Positions 46,501 through 61,500 are shown, counted from the first letter of the stretch. The stretch: 64,000 nt of DNA from Charina bottae (GCA_023362775.1 JALMGJ010000026.1:3131394-3195393), one strand, 5' to 3'. Made by a program: numbers and translations. The notes: generated by a model from the sequence alone, not told the origin.

Positions 46501-49500
46501 AGGATATTTTTTCTCCACCCTGATTAATGCAGCATGCTGAGAATGTCAGAAGGCCTTCGGTAAAGCCGAAAGGCAACTGCAGACCACACACCACCCCTGA
46601 GCTTTCCAACACCACTGCCAATTCCCACCCATCTGAGACTTTAAAAAAAGGACAATAGATAAAGACAATGGCAAGTTTTTGGATCCGTACTATAAAAGGA
46701 AAAGAACAGTGAAATGAGGTAATGAGGCCTGTGGTAAGTATAGAACCATATAATTAGAGATTGTCAGGGTTACAAGGAACCACTACGGTATTCTTGACAG
46801 ATAAAGGTATGATTTATTCTCCAGTTTGCCATAAATTCTGGAAAAAAGGCACACAAAGGGAGGCAACGAGAGAGTTCCAGGACCCTCGATTAAAATTATT
46901 TCCTTTAAAAAGATAACAGATAACATCCAGCCTCCAGTGAAGCAGAGTTCAGGAATGCCAGAGAAGAAAATACCAAACTAAGTGGACTTCCAAATCAGTC
47001 TTCCATGGGGGCTAGAATCTGAATGTATTTGGGGGCAAGAACGATAGCTAGATAGAGGTAGAAAATCTGATTGCCCCGAGGAAAAACACATCCAATCTTG
47101 CCTTGGTTTCCAGGCACATAAGACCCTTCCCTTCCGAGGCTCGGAAGAGCCGTATCCCTATCGAGAGAGAGAGACGGTGTGAGCCGCCGGCCAGTGGAGC
47201 AGGCTGCCGCACCAAGCCGTGGATTCCTCTTTGCTAGAGGTCTTCAGATCAAGGCTGGACGCTCGTCCACCTGAGATGCTCACTGGAAACTGCTCTGAGC
47301 AGGGAGTTGGACTAGAGGACCTGGAAGATTCCTCCCAATTCCATGATTCTGTGGTTAGGGTTCTTTACCTAAGGAAGAATCCTTTTCTTGTGAAAGAGAG
47401 CATTCTGCAGAAAGATGGCCACAGAGCAGGGGTACCCAACCTTTTTGGCACCAGGGACATGGAACACAATTTTTCCATGGACCGGGGAGCGGGGTTTGCA
47501 GGCGGGAGCCAATCGCGCGGACCGGGGGGGGGGGTTTTTGCAGGCGGGAGCCAATTGCATGGACCAGGGGGCGGGGTTTGCAGGCGGGAGCCAATTGCGT
47601 GGATGGGGGGTGGGGTTTGCAGGCGGGAGCCAATCGCGCGGACCGGGGGGGGTTTGCAGGCGGGAGCCAATTGCATGGACCAGGGGGCGGGGTTTGCAGG
47701 CGGGAGCCAATTGCGTGGATGGGGGGTGGGGTTTGCAGGCGGGAGCCAATTGCGCGGACCACCACCACTCACCCGCTGTGCGGCCCACTTCCTAACAGGC
47801 TGCGGCCCACTAGTGAGCCGCGGCCCACAGGTTGGGGACCCCTGCCACAGAGGACACATTGTATGTTGACTTTGCACAGCCCCTCTTCAGGCAACCGGCT
47901 GGGAGTTTGAACCAGCTAAGCCCCATGGGCCAAAGATTCAGAGATGAACCCGCGCCACACTCACAATGACGTGGAAGCGGGCAGTTGAGCACGCCGTCCT
48001 GCCCACGGTGGCCCGTGTCCTCTTCTGCAGCAGCTTTTGAGAGCTGCTGTCAAAGACTGCTCTCGTGCCAAACTTCCTGTCGTCCAGAGAGACATTGTAT
48101 TTTATGCCTAGGATCAAGCAATAAGGAGAGGCTGTTTAGGCTGGGTGGGCTCCCTGTGGGCCAGACACAGCTGCTCCAGTCCTTCTGCAGCCTGTCCAGA
48201 AACACTGCTAAAAAGCAGGGGCAGATTTTCCGCAGTTCTCGTCCACCACTCCCTCGGCCCAGGTGCCCCAGGCCTGCCCAGCCTCGGTCTAAGTCCTGTA
48301 ACTGAAGTGACCAGTAACAGAAGCCTTCTGGCCTCTGGTTTGGGAGGCACTCACTCAAGTGGCTGTCCCGGGGACCCAGCGAGCGCGAGGACACCCTGAA
48401 GCAGAAGCTGGCTGCCACACAGAGAGATTCCTTCCCGTTTCTCTGGCAGTTTTTCTGGATCACGTTGATGGAGGGAGGGTTGACCGAGATGGATGCGTTG
48501 ATCTGCACAATCCTCCTGGATCTGATTCATCACCAACGAATATAATTGTAACAAGAAAAGAATACCAGCCCCCACTGTCTAAGACCCCCAATTGTGCACA
48601 CTCTATGCTAGATTACTGCCATACACTCTCTACAGAGTTGTCCTTGGAAATATTAGGGCAGAACGAAAGAGATGGACTGCCATCAAGAACAGCGTATTCA
48701 AATAATTCATTTCACTAGCTTTACACTACAGGAAAGGCACTGTTACATTTTGAGTCAGAGTTCAAGGTGACGGGTGGAATTTCCAAATTTCAGGAACACG
48801 AGATTCAAAATAATTCTGTTCCTGCATGTGTTACCTGATTTTTTCCTTCCCTCTGACCTTATTGGGGCTTGGAAGCTAAGCAGGGCCAGACCTGCCCCGT
48901 GCTTTGATGGGAAATGAAATCCCAGGGCTGTTGAGTAGGCTGCAAAGTCCAAGCACATTCCAGAAAGAGGGCAGGAGCAAACTGCTTTTGTTTGCTGCCA
49001 AGGAAGTTGCAACCTTGATTCCAGGAAGACTTTATTTTCGCCCCTTCACCTTTCTGTTGAGCTCTGGGACAGGTTACTAATATTTTAATAGGTAAGAAAC
49101 ACCCTTAACATTAACTTAATGTTAACATTAACTTTAAGAAACACCCTTAAGGAATTGAAGAAAACCCGTGAGATTGCCCAATCTGGCAAGGTCTTGATGC
49201 TCTTGCAAGACCCCGATGTGCTTACAAAAGCCTTGGCGACTTCAACGGACTTGGGGGTGGGGGTGGCCTCAGGGCCAAAAGCACCTCTGCTTTCATGGAT
49301 GAGAGGCTTCTGGGGTGCACAGCTCCAGCCCCTCTGAATGGGATTCACCTTCCGCTGCTCCTTCCTTCCGGCGCCCTCACCTTAAGACCACGGCAGCATC
49401 CTGAGCCCCCACAGCGAGATCCACCAGGCCGTCCCCATCCACGTCAATCTGCCCGTCCAAGCTGCGGCCAAAATAGCGAAGGCCCCAGCGGAGCCCGGCC

Positions 49501-52500
49501 GATTCAATGCGCTGCCCGGGAAGAAAGCAACCGTTCTTGGGGGCAGCTTGGGGCACTCCTGGCTGCCCCCTTTAGACCGCATTTCCAACGCCGAAGACCG
49601 TGGGCATCCTAGGCAGGGCCACCTCTTGCTTTTTTCATTTTCTCTTGCTTGCACCCCTTATTTCAGCAAGGGACATACCTGATGAGATTCTTCCTTTTTT
49701 AGTTACGTATTTCTCCTGCTCCGTGGATGCTTTTCTAATAAATATGTCCCAAAGAGCAGACAAATAGTAGTAGGACATCCCACTAGGATGTACGAGTATG
49801 AATTCTGTCTGCCTTTTCAGGTTTTTTGTCTATTTTTAATTCAAAGGCTGAGAATATCTAATTTCCCTTAAATGCCAACTGAATTTTTTTTTGACAAGTT
49901 TGCTATAAAATGTTGGTGGCATAATCCCAAAGGGATGAGAAACTAGGCGCAGGAGTTGTTTGCACTCAGCAGCCTGCACATCCTTGGCCGAAGCCCTTCA
50001 GGTCGTCCCTGAACAGTTTTCTTGCTCTGGAACTGTGCTTAATGTTATTATTGCTGTGGACCTTGCATGTTTATTGCTTTTATTCTAGGTTCCTTGGGTC
50101 TCTACGTCACTTTGTGAGGGCTCTTGGACTTAAAGCTACCTGAGAAGTATTTAAATGCAAACCCCCAAAACTACTGTATAGAATTCTGGAAACGGAATTC
50201 ACTCAATTCAACCAGGTTGGAAGGCTTTTGTAGCTACATGACACTTCTTTAAAAATCATGGCCAAGAAAAAACAGAAATCGAAAGTGGTTGATTGCACAC
50301 TTTTCCTAAGGAGTGGGGGCTTCAGTAAAGAACTTCAAGCCTTTTGGGTGGGACCGCCAGCCCCAAACAGGTGCCTTACCCATTCTGAACCATGCCCCGC
50401 TTGCTGCAGATTGAGTGCAGCCGCCGGCCACAAAAAGATTGCCCACTCCTCTCACAGAGGAACAGAAGAAACAATCACATGTCATCCTTAGCCAGGCCGC
50501 TGTTTTTGAGATGCTAGCGCTCACTCACCTGTTTGAAACGTGGTAACACAGTTGTGCGGTAGCCATGGTACAAGTAGACTGCCCCCTGGTGGTTGTCTTC
50601 CAAAGGGGCACCCACAACCACGTCATTAAAGCTGTCATGATTAAGATCTGGAACAGCCAGAAGGGAGTAGCCGAAGCGCGCATCCTGAGGTTTTAGCTCA
50701 GGAAGGAGGGTCCCGTTGAAAGTCAGAAGCGACTTCAAAAGAGAAGGAGAGAGAGAACAACTTATTAAAAGCAAACAGGCTTTCTTTTCTTATGTCTGCA
50801 TCCACTCAGATCGGGAAAAGAGTTGTTCTTGCACTGCCAGTCAAATGTTGATTATATGGAGAAGCTACAGAGTGAGATTTTTTTCAACTCACAACCAATC
50901 TCAACGGCACTTACCTGCCCGACCCTGTAAAGGTAAACGCACCCCGTCTCTTTGTTCTGAGGGCCCAGGTACATGGGGGCAGCCACAAGCAAGACATCTG
51001 TGATACCGTCTCCATTCACGTCCACGGGGCAAACCTCACTGCCAAAGTAGGATCCAATCTGCACAGGACAATGGAGATGGTGTCAACATTGGCAGATTCC
51101 ACAACGTGAAACACGGGTTATTTTGTTATGTCTGTGAGGGCAGATCTACATGGACATCTCATGTCTCCTGATTTGTAATACACGTGACACGTCCTCCAAC
51201 TCACTCTCCTGGCAGAACAGTCCCTGACTGCTTTTAGGACAGTCCTCCTGGCAGTCTAGAATTCTATGCACTATGCATTTAAATTATGATATAATTACTT
51301 TTGTGTTAAATATGCGTTAAAATTATAATATAATTACTTTTGCGTTAAATATGCATTAAAATTATATAATCACTTTTACTTGAAGGACACTTGTAAGAGA
51401 AGACAAGCATAAAACAAGCTGGGAAGCGTTCTATCTGCTCTCTGAAAACGAGAATCTGAATTTGATTACATGAGCTCTTTGGTAAGTGTGAATATAAAAT
51501 TAAGGGGATGATGGGAAAGGACACACAATTCTCTGGCTGGCAGGAAAGAATTGCTTCCTTTATTTAATCTACATTGATTGAGCAGAAACAGCAGAGGGAC
51601 AATACTTCACCTTCCGTATATCAACAGACAGAAAATCAGACACACACGTACACATACACTGCCAGATGGTCACACAAACACACACAGGTGGCTTTCCTAG
51701 CCCGCCCTGCTTCTGCTGTAAATGTGAGATGGGTCCCACTTTGTTCATGCTCTAAACAAGTGGCTTTTGCATTTTGCTCCCCCATTTCCCTTGAGTGCAT
51801 TACTTGGTCCCCTGTAAGGGCCTGAGAGATGGTTACGCTGCCGTCACCGTTCATCTCAAAGAGGATCACTTTCCCCTTGTGCTGGAAACGGGGGGCGCCG
51901 GCCAGGTAGAGCCTTCTGCCGCTCCTGAGTCTGATTGAGGAGACGGTGTAGCCTGAGAAAGGGAAAGGGAAAAGACAGGATTCAGAAAACCTTGGCTCTG
52001 CTCTATCCTGAGCTTGGTGGTGATTACGGTAGCTAGCTTTGCACAAGTCCTGAAACTAGGGGGTATAAAAACATTTTGAACTGTCTGGAATTTAAAACAC
52101 TATGTTTTAAGTGAAAGTCTCTTCCAAAATGATAGAAAAAGTCCATTTTAAATTCAAATCAGCTGTTCCATGCTTGAAACAATTATTTCAAAGTCAAAGT
52201 GCATTCAAGTTGGTTCAAATTCAAAATGTTTTTCATAGCACTTTCTTAAACCCTCCAGTAAAATAGGAGACTGTGCACAAGGAAAAAGAGGTTAAGAAAT
52301 ACAAGGGGAAGATGGCAATTGTAGCCCAATAAAACTTGATGGTATCAACTTGGAAGGATTATCTTGATGAGCCTTACTGATTTTAGGTATGATAACGATT
52401 CCTTTCTTTGAGAGAGAGAGACTTTAGGGACAGTTTTACAAGTTGATGTTTATGCATTTTTTTCCACAAATGAGAACCATAATTTAGACTCAGAGTATTT

Positions 52501-55500
52501 TTCTTGTTTACAAATGACCATGAAAAAACCGTTGCGTTTCTTTTTTTAGAAAAGCCCTCAGCAATCTCTGCTGAAGGGCAGTTAGGAAAGTAACAGCCAC
52601 TATGTAGGACAGACTGGCAGAAGACTAGCAGAACGCATCCACGAACACCAACTAGCAGTCAGAAGACATGATGAAAACTCCTTAATCTCACAACACATGG
52701 ACAGACTTAACCATACTTTCAACTGGGAAACTGTGAGCATCTTAAACTAAGCCAAATCCAAAAACGCTAGAGAATTCCTGGAAGCTTGGCACTCAGACAA
52801 AGCAGCCATCAACAGACACATAGAGGTAAACAACATTTACATACCATTCATAAGAGACAATAGAAAAGCCAGAAGACCAGAACACCTCCTTGCCAGCAAT
52901 CAACACCCAGATAGGCAAAGATTAACACCAAGATTAGCACCAGAGGAACAATCAAACAGCACAATATACCCTAATCAAGGAACTATTAACTCAGTCAATC
53001 AACCAAGTAGCAAACAACAGTCCAATCAAGGAACTACTAAGGAGAGAACAACACCTCCACCAACACAAGCAGGACAAGCCAAGGTATATAAACAGAGAGC
53101 AAGTTCCACTCCCTTTTCGCACTGAAGATGTTGCCTAGCCTGGCAATGAAACGTCTGCAAGAAAACAACAAGGCTCAGAGAGCACCATGGACTCCACGGT
53201 TAGGAAAGAATCAGCACTGGGATTACTTTGTTCCATTGTGGATGGGAGGAGAGGTGCCTAGCTTGGATGGCTTTAAAGTGGAATGGAGGCGTTCCCAGGG
53301 GAGTTGGGGCCTATTAGCTACGATAGAGAAATGAAGCTTCCAAGTGCTAGGGCAGTCTACCTCCTCCGGGCAAATGGCAAAAGAGCTTCTTCCACTGTTG
53401 CCTGTAGCTTCTCAGAGGCAGTGGGCTGACCACCGTTGGAACCAGGAGGCTGGTTGGATCCAACCTTTGGCATTACTTTCTCGGGAAGAAAGGGCCTGTA
53501 CTCTGCCGCCTCCCTTACCCAGATAGGCAGCGTGGTTTTTCAGCTTTCGCGGGAACTCTCTCTCAAAAGCCTCCCGGGGGGGAGTGACCCGTCCCAGCCG
53601 TCCCTCCTTGAGCACGGCCCCGTCCCAGTCGTAGGCTCCGACCATGCCAAAGAGGATCCCGTCCTGCCAGGAGAGAAGCAGCTTCAGCCGTCCAGACACC
53701 CGACATTCGCAGGGCAGCGCGTAACTCAAGGGCTGCCCAGCTCCCAGAACTTCCGAAAGAAAGCTTTATTCAATGTTCGCTGCAGGTGGGAAATTTCTGT
53801 TCAGAGGGGAAAGTTCCTCTGAATCTTTCCATCGTTCCCTCCGCAGAAAGACTGGCTACAGGCTATGCCCCATCTTTCCCACGGTTATTTTGTAGGGACA
53901 TCTGAAGATACCCTTCGCCCCGGTTTATCCCTGCAGCAACCCTGTGAGGTGCGTTATCGGGGGGGGGGGGGGGGGCATGTCGAGCACTCTCTGGAGGGGA
54001 GCGGGCACTTTTATAGGGCCCTCTTATCCACTGCTTGGCTGGGTGGGGTGGGGAAACGCAGCCTCTGAGTGGAAGCATTCTGCCTGCCCTCTCCCCGTCT
54101 TCATCCTGCTTTGTCAGAGGGGCACGTTTGGACAATAGAGAAGCCCGATTCTTCTCTTACCTCCAGGAGGTGAGCGGAGAAGCCGATCTGAGACATTTCC
54201 AACTCAAAGGAGTTATACTCACGGGTCCCTGTTGAGAAAGGAGGGTGGAATTAAGTGGCAACCTCTTAAGGTCAACGCACTATTGGAGGCGTGTTTATTA
54301 GAAAGGGGGATAAACAGCTTTTCTTTAAAAAAGAAGAAGAAATTTGTTATTCTCCCGTCAGATGGGTGTGCCCAGGTCCGTGCTTGCTGAAGGCACATGT
54401 TCTTTGACCTTGCATGGGGCAGCGCTTCCCCCTTCAAGGCTGGAACTCCATTTGGGGGTCTTCCTGGACTCACAGCTCCTGCTTGAAGAGCGGGTGTCAC
54501 TGTGGCCAGGAAGGCCTTTGCACCCATGCCCTGGTCGCCTCACAGCTTGACTACTGCAATGCACTCTACATGGGTCTGCCCTTGAGGGCCACCCGGAAGC
54601 ATCGGTTGGTCCAGAATGCAGCAGCGCGAGCAGTGATGGGCATGCCTCGATATGCCCATGTAACACCTCTGCTTCGCGAGCTGCACTGGTTGCCAGTCTG
54701 CTTCCAGGTGCAAGTAAAGGTGCTGGTTACTCGAGGGACCGCCTGTCTCCCATGACATCTGCCTGGCTGATTCAATCCTGCAGGGTTGGCACGCTCCGGG
54801 TTCCTTCAATTAAATGTCATTTGTCAGGACTCCAGAATTGCGCCTTCTCTGTAGCAGCGCCCGCCCTCTGGACAAGGATCCCCCTAGGATCTGGACGGCC
54901 CCCCTCTGCTGCTGTCCAGAAGGGCCGTGAAGACCTGGCTCTTCGCCCAGGCCTTTGGTGCGGGAGGGGAGACCCCTCGCTTCATCACGCTTGCCATCTT
55001 TTATCTTTATTTTTTATCTTTCATTGATTTTATTGTAATTTCTTTGTTTGATTGTTGTGAGCTGCCCAGAGTCATTGAGAGTCAGGCGGCATACAAGTTT
55101 AATTATTATTAGTATTATTACTTGCAGGAAGATAGACAGATATTAACTGTCTTCATATAACTGCATATTTAGCCAGTTTTTTTGTTGTTGCAAACTTCTA
55201 CTCTCACCCCACAAGTTTGGGATTTGGGGTTTGGGGGAGATGGGCGGTAATGCAAATTTAAATAATAAATAAATAAATTTGCTTTTGATGGGAGTTAATT
55301 TACCTTGCAACTTCCCAGTCTGTCTGTTTCCCTGCAAGAGAAATTCCTGTTTTCTTTCTTATTCCCAGGGTACTGGAATGATTTTTGGGTTTTTCTTGGG
55401 AGTATCACCTCATACGGGGTGGCAGAGGGTGCTGGGGGGGGGGTTTCTTTTGTTTCGCTTTTTCCCATCGTTCTGCTGCTTCTCTGACTCGCCTGCGTTT

Positions 55501-58500
55501 CGCAGCCCCAGCCCTGGAAAGGCCGCTGCCTCCTCCATGGGGACTGAACAGAAGTATAGGAGGAAGCCACGGAGGTTGCGGAACTCTGGAGGGAGCTCTC
55601 TGTGCCAAGAACGCAGCCCCCCCCCGCCCCCCCCCCCCCCGGCCTTGGGCACCTCATTGGGAAATGAGTGCACGAACCTCTCCATATGAATTTCTCCAAA
55701 ATCTCTCCTGGCAGAAATTTCCAAAGCAAATTCTCTTTCATCAAGGTGAATTGCTGGAGAAAATGCAGGGACGTTTTTCTGCATGACATGACATTTCCGC
55801 CAGAGGGGAATTGAGCCACCTTAACTTATGCTTCTCCGTTTCCCCTCTGGTCCAGGATCACCACATTCTGGCTGTGTTCGCTCAATACATTATAACCTGG
55901 TTTCTGAACTGGGGTCTGCTCTGCCTTCCTCGCTTGTGATTCCGCTCCACTAGACGGCTGCCATTTCTTTTCCCACAGTGCCGTTCGTGCAGCGTCCCTT
56001 CAGGTTGCAGTGGGAACGAAGAGGAGGGAAGCACCAATCAGGTGCCCCGCCCCGCAGGGTGGTCAGGAGGAAGCAGAGCAAGAGGCCCGATAAAGAACCC
56101 CTTTCTCCCTCTTGATCCACTCGGGGGACCTTCTGTCTGGAGCAGCACTGTGGCTTTTGTGAAGATCAGTCAGGAAATGGAAACAGAACTCCGACTGTCT
56201 GCTGCATGTAGCGGTGCTGAACTTTCACACACCACAGCAGTGCTTAGTTACCCTGACTCCATTCCCCCCAGGTTGCAAACGCCGCATCCTTTCCCCAGCA
56301 CCTTCGAGGCTGAAGATCCGATCCCCCAAAGAGTCCACAATATCGTTGAGGGCTGCCTCGTCTGTCACGTTGAAGAAGTACTTTTCGTCAGGGTCACTGG
56401 CAATGTATTTAATTTCATTGATGAACGAGTTGGGGTCTTTCTGCCGGCGGATGTAGTGGCCCAAGACCTGGGGGGAACAGAGGCACAATTTCATGGGATG
56501 CCCCAAATCTGATGCTGCCCAAGACACCTGAAAAGTGAGGCACATGGACCAGGTTGAGGTAGGGAACCAAAGAGAACCTGCCCAGCCAGCGGCAGATCTT
56601 GGCTGATCTTGGCTGATTTCAAAGAGCTAAGAAGGGGCAGGCCTGCTCAGTCCTGAGATAAAAGGCCACCAGGAAATCCAGGACTGTAGGCTGGACTGGG
56701 AAATAGGAAAAGGAGCCCTCCAAGAAGGAGAGAGCGGCAGGCCAAATGGAAGGTGCCAACAACACAATATGGATGCGACTTGGAGGAAACTTTAATTGAT
56801 ACACATAACACAACAGAACCCCAAAGAGGATGGCGTTCCCAAAAAATATGCAAGCCGGGACAGCATTTAAAATCCCTTCTCCCAACCTGGGTGGCCTTCA
56901 ACTCCTACAACTCTCAGCAACATCCAGGATGGTTGGGATGTGAAAATCCACAGAACTGGAAGGATGGTTTCTCTTTTTTCTTTTTATTTTAAAAATGCAA
57001 ACTAAGCACAGATACTTTCTATGCGATGCGTTTGTTACGCTAACGCAGGGGTGGGCAACGTCAGGCCCGCGGGCCGTATAAGGCCCGCAGGGCTCCCGCC
57101 CGCAAACCCCGCCCCTTCCACGTGATTGGGTCCTGCCCACAAACCCCACCCCCAGTGCTTGTGATTGGCTCCCGCCCGCAAACTCCGGCCCCCAGTCCGC
57201 AGAAATCCCAGAAACCCCCACCCCCACCCCACCCCGGTCCCCAGTTATAAATATAAATATCCAAATGGCCCTTGGCAGAAAAAAGGTTCCCCACCCCTGC
57301 ACTAACGGAAGGAAGATGTGCTCAACTTGTTGGCTGAAATAAATACAAGGGGAATTTTAAAATATATATCGGAACTCTCTTCCCCTTGCCCAACTACAGG
57401 TATACACCCAAGTAGCAACACCTCTGTACCTCCACATCCTGACACACTTACTGCAATGGCGTAACGTGTCACATTCCGTTCCTCACACTCCTCCAGAGCA
57501 TCTTCAAGTTCTTCACCATCGTGGGACTCCCCATCAGTCAGCACGATCATCAGCTTGGTAGCTCCTTCTCTGCCCCCTTTCTCCCGACTGAAGGCCTCCG
57601 TGCTGGAGACAGAAGCCAGAAAGAAACCGGCTGCTTTGGAAAAAGTTTTTCCCCTCGACAAAGCGATGCCCTAATCTTGGGTCTCATAAAGCCACAGATC
57701 TGGTTTACCAAATGTGACAAGTTGCCTTGGTAAAATTTGTACAATGTTTGTTCATTCAAACAAACTGGGGCTGGTGTAGGAAATCCTTGTGGCCATTTGC
57801 TCCGCTGTGGCCTCCTGGCATCTGCCACCCAAGGCAGCTGTTTCATTGAACATCACGGTAGGGCCGGCCCTGATCAAAACATTGAGGAATTCCCATCAGA
57901 CTTTTTTTCACAGCATTGGCCGGATGGAGAAGGGCAGAGGTCCGCCTGCTTGACCATCAACTCATGCACAGGTAACCTCCTACAGTCCTGCCCTCTCCTT
58001 CACCTCCCAGCACCTACCAGGCTTTGTGGATGGCAGCAGCGGTCCGAGTTTCGAGCCCTTCCTGCCGGCTGATGTTGTGGGCAGCTTCAATGACTTCTTC
58101 CGCTGTCTGGTAATCCTTCAGGGTCCACTCATGAACCGCAACTTCACTGTACTGCAAGACTCCAACCTGTGAGGCCGAGAGGAGGAGATGCCCCTGGGGC
58201 ACTGACACGCCTTCTGGGGGCCAGGCCACTGATCCCCCAAAGGCAGCCTTGTCTGTGCCACCTTCCCCAGCATGGCCTTTTCCAGAGGTGATGGTGTGGG
58301 CCAAGGGTCTAAGTGCAGCAGGCCCTAAGTGTGCGCGATTGGCTCCCGCCCGCAAACCCCGCCCCCTTCCACGTGATTGGCCCCCGCCCGCAAACCCCAC
58401 CCCCTTCCACGCGATTGGCCCCCGCCCGCAAACCACGCCCCCTGGCTCTCGAGCATGTCAAAATGCCCTGGAGCATGTCAAAATGGCTCCTGGCATAAAA

Positions 58501-61500
58501 AAGTTTGCCGACCCCTGGTGTGGGCTAATGGGGGAATAGGAGAAGGAAGCTCCAGGTTCTAGTCCATCCTCGGTCATGGAAGCTTTCTGGGTGACTGCCC
58601 CCCCCTGTTATGGTGGGGAAAATGGGAGGAGGGGATGCTGAGACACTGGTCATGGGCTCATGAGTGAAAGGCAGGATGAAAACCAACAGAACAAACAAAC
58701 ATGTCTTGAAGGTCCATGCAGCTTACGTGATGCAAGGATGACAGTTATAGGGGGACGGGAGAACTTATACCACGGTGACAATGGTAGAATCACTCAACAT
58801 GGGGAGAAAGTGGAGCCTGCTCAGAGAACGGGGGCGGGTGACATAAAAAAGGATAAGACCCTTTGTGGCAGAAGACCACAGGATGGGGATGGTGGTGATG
58901 CCAGGGTTTGGGGCCAGGATTTTCTGCAGTTTGGGGAGGAATGTGCTAGTCTTGATTTTGTACTCAAAAAGGCATGTTATGCTCCGTTTAGGCCTTGCAA
59001 AGGAGGAGGAGCTGAGGAGCCTTATGACGAAGGTGAAAGGAGAAAGTGAAAAAGCTGGGTTGCAGTTAAATCTCAAAAAAAAAACAAGATTATGGCAACC
59101 AGCTTGATCGACGACTGGCAAATAGAGGGAGAAAAAGTGGAGGCAGTGACAGACTTTGTATTTCTAGGCGCAAAGATTACTGCAGACGCTGACTGCAGCC
59201 AGGAAATCAGAAGACGTCTACTTCTTGGGAGGAGAGCAATGGCAAATCTTGATAAAATAGTTAAGAGCAGAGACTTCACACTGACAACAAAGGTCCGCAT
59301 AGTTAAAGCAATGGTATTCCCCGTAGTAACCTATGGCTGCGAGAGCTGGACCATAAGGAAGGCTGAGCGAAGGAAGATAGATGCTTTTGAACTGTGGTGT
59401 TGGAGGAGAATTCTGAGAGTGCCTTGGACTGCAAGAAGATCAAGCCAGTCCATACTCCAGGAAATAAAGCCAGACTGCTCACTTGAGGGGATGATATTAA
59501 AGGCAAAATTGAAGTACTTTGGCCTCGTAATGAGAAGACAGGACACCCTGGAGAAGATGCTGATGCTGGGGAAAGTGGAAGGCAAAAGGAAGAGGGGCCG
59601 ACCAAGGGCAAGATGGATGGATGATATTCTGGAGGGGACGGACTCGACCGTGGCGGAGCTGGGGGTGGCGACGGCCGACAGGAAGCCCTGGCGTGGGCTG
59701 GTCCATGAAGTCACGAAGAGTCGGAAGCGACTGAACGAATAAACAACAAGAAGGCCTTGCAAAACTGTTTTGAGGGTTTGGCCCCTTAATAGAACTCGAA
59801 CTCGAAGGCCACCAACAGGCAGTCCCAGCAGGTGGAAGTGTTGCCGGGTGCAGGTGCAAAAAAAAGGACTTGGGGCCCCAGCAAGCACAGGATCTCTAGG
59901 GCTCCATCCCTGGGCAAGCAGGTTCATGAGCAGCACCAGAAGATCTATTTTGCCTACTCGGCTTCCTGCCTGCAGATTGTTCAGTGGGGGGTTGGGTTTT
60001 GGCTCTGAAACATGCTGACTCAGCCAAGAGCTCTAGGGCTCACAGTAAGGTACAGTGAACCGAATTCATCCCCCCCCCCTTCCCTTCCCTTCTCTAGGTT
60101 TCCTGTTTTCGGCAAGGAGAGAAAGTGGATGCCTCTGCAGCAGGATCTAAGCAACTGGGCCAACAGCTGAGGGGGAAGAGACAGGAAACCTCTCGTAGCC
60201 CTCAGCAGTCTAGGGAGCCTCACGAGAAAACTGGAAAACTGAAGGGGGTGGGCCAAGAAGACACAGCTTTGCCCCAAATGTGAGTATTCTACGGTATGTT
60301 TCAGCTATGACTGGAGTAGTAAAAACATCCAGGCTTAACTCCTGGTGACTTTGTGGACGCATCCATGTAATTTTTTTGGCAACAAAATGGAAGTATTTTT
60401 TGACTCCCTGGAATTTCCTGGTGGTTTCCCATCCAAGGACTAACCAGATCCAACCTTGCTTAGCTTGTGAGCCTTCACAGCTACTGCCCCCTTCTGATGC
60501 AATTAGAACTACAATTTAGATAAAAGTATATTCTCAGCCTAGTGGGGCAGACTGTAACCAGCAGGCTAGTGTCTGCAACATTTATTTATTTTTTATTTAT
60601 TTACGTATTTATACCCCGCCTATCCCCTCCCTAGACGGAGGGCTCTAGGCGGCTTACATACATTGCAATTTCATATTTATACATTCATATATAATTAATG
60701 TTTACCGCGCGCTAAGGGAGGGGGTAAAGGAACCGACTCTTCTTCCGTAGGTATTGGACTACATGTCCCAGGATACCTCGCTTCCGAGTCGGCTGCTGAC
60801 GTCCTGGTTGTTGCCGTTCGAGATCCGTCGTCCTCCGCCGCCATTCACGGGATTCACGGGATCTTCTTTTCATTCCGAGGCGACCCCCGACAGGACGCCA
60901 GCACATTCTCCCACTTAAGGTGGTACCCATTTATCGAAAGCATTTAGCTTTCGAACTGTTGGGTTGACAGGAGCTGGGGCGAGTGACGAGAGCTCACCTC
61001 GCCACGCGGGGATTCGAACTGCCAACTTACTGGTCAGCAGTCTCTTACCGCGCCCCTGTAGGAGAAGAGCTGCGTTAGACTACGGTGACCAGAGTGCATC
61101 TGAGGAAGGGAGCTGCAGCTCACAAAAGCTTATGCCTTTTAATAAAATCTGTTAGCAGAAAAGGTGCTACCAGGCTCCTCCTGATGTTTTGCTCTATGGG
61201 AAAACATCTTTTCCTGAGCCCTTTCAAACGCTTGGTGTGGGCACTACATTTTAACAAGAATTCAGAGAAAGTGGAAGTGGTTCAGAGAAGGGCAAGGAAG
61301 ATGATCATGAGGCTAAAAACAGAAACCGCTGAAGAGAAACTGAGAGGATACTTACATATTAGGAAGTTTTTCCTAACAGGAAGAGCGGTTTGACAGAGCA
61401 ACCGATGTCCCAGAGATGGGCTCCCCTTTACTGGATAGGGTCAAGCATACAATTTGCAGCTCCCAAGTCCCCCTGTCCCAGTGATTTAATACAGAGGCTT

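Noticed and set aside
47355..47910. Repetitive frames of about 110-216 codons with a CRREPIA-type period
   Set aside because: Produced by the tandem modules of the 47427 hAT element; the period of about 40 bp is not a multiple of three throughout.
60935..61065. Possible tRNA gene from a B-box-like word
   Set aside because: No cloverleaf can be drawn by eye and the flanks match a SINE-like layout; treated as a tRNA-derived repeat.
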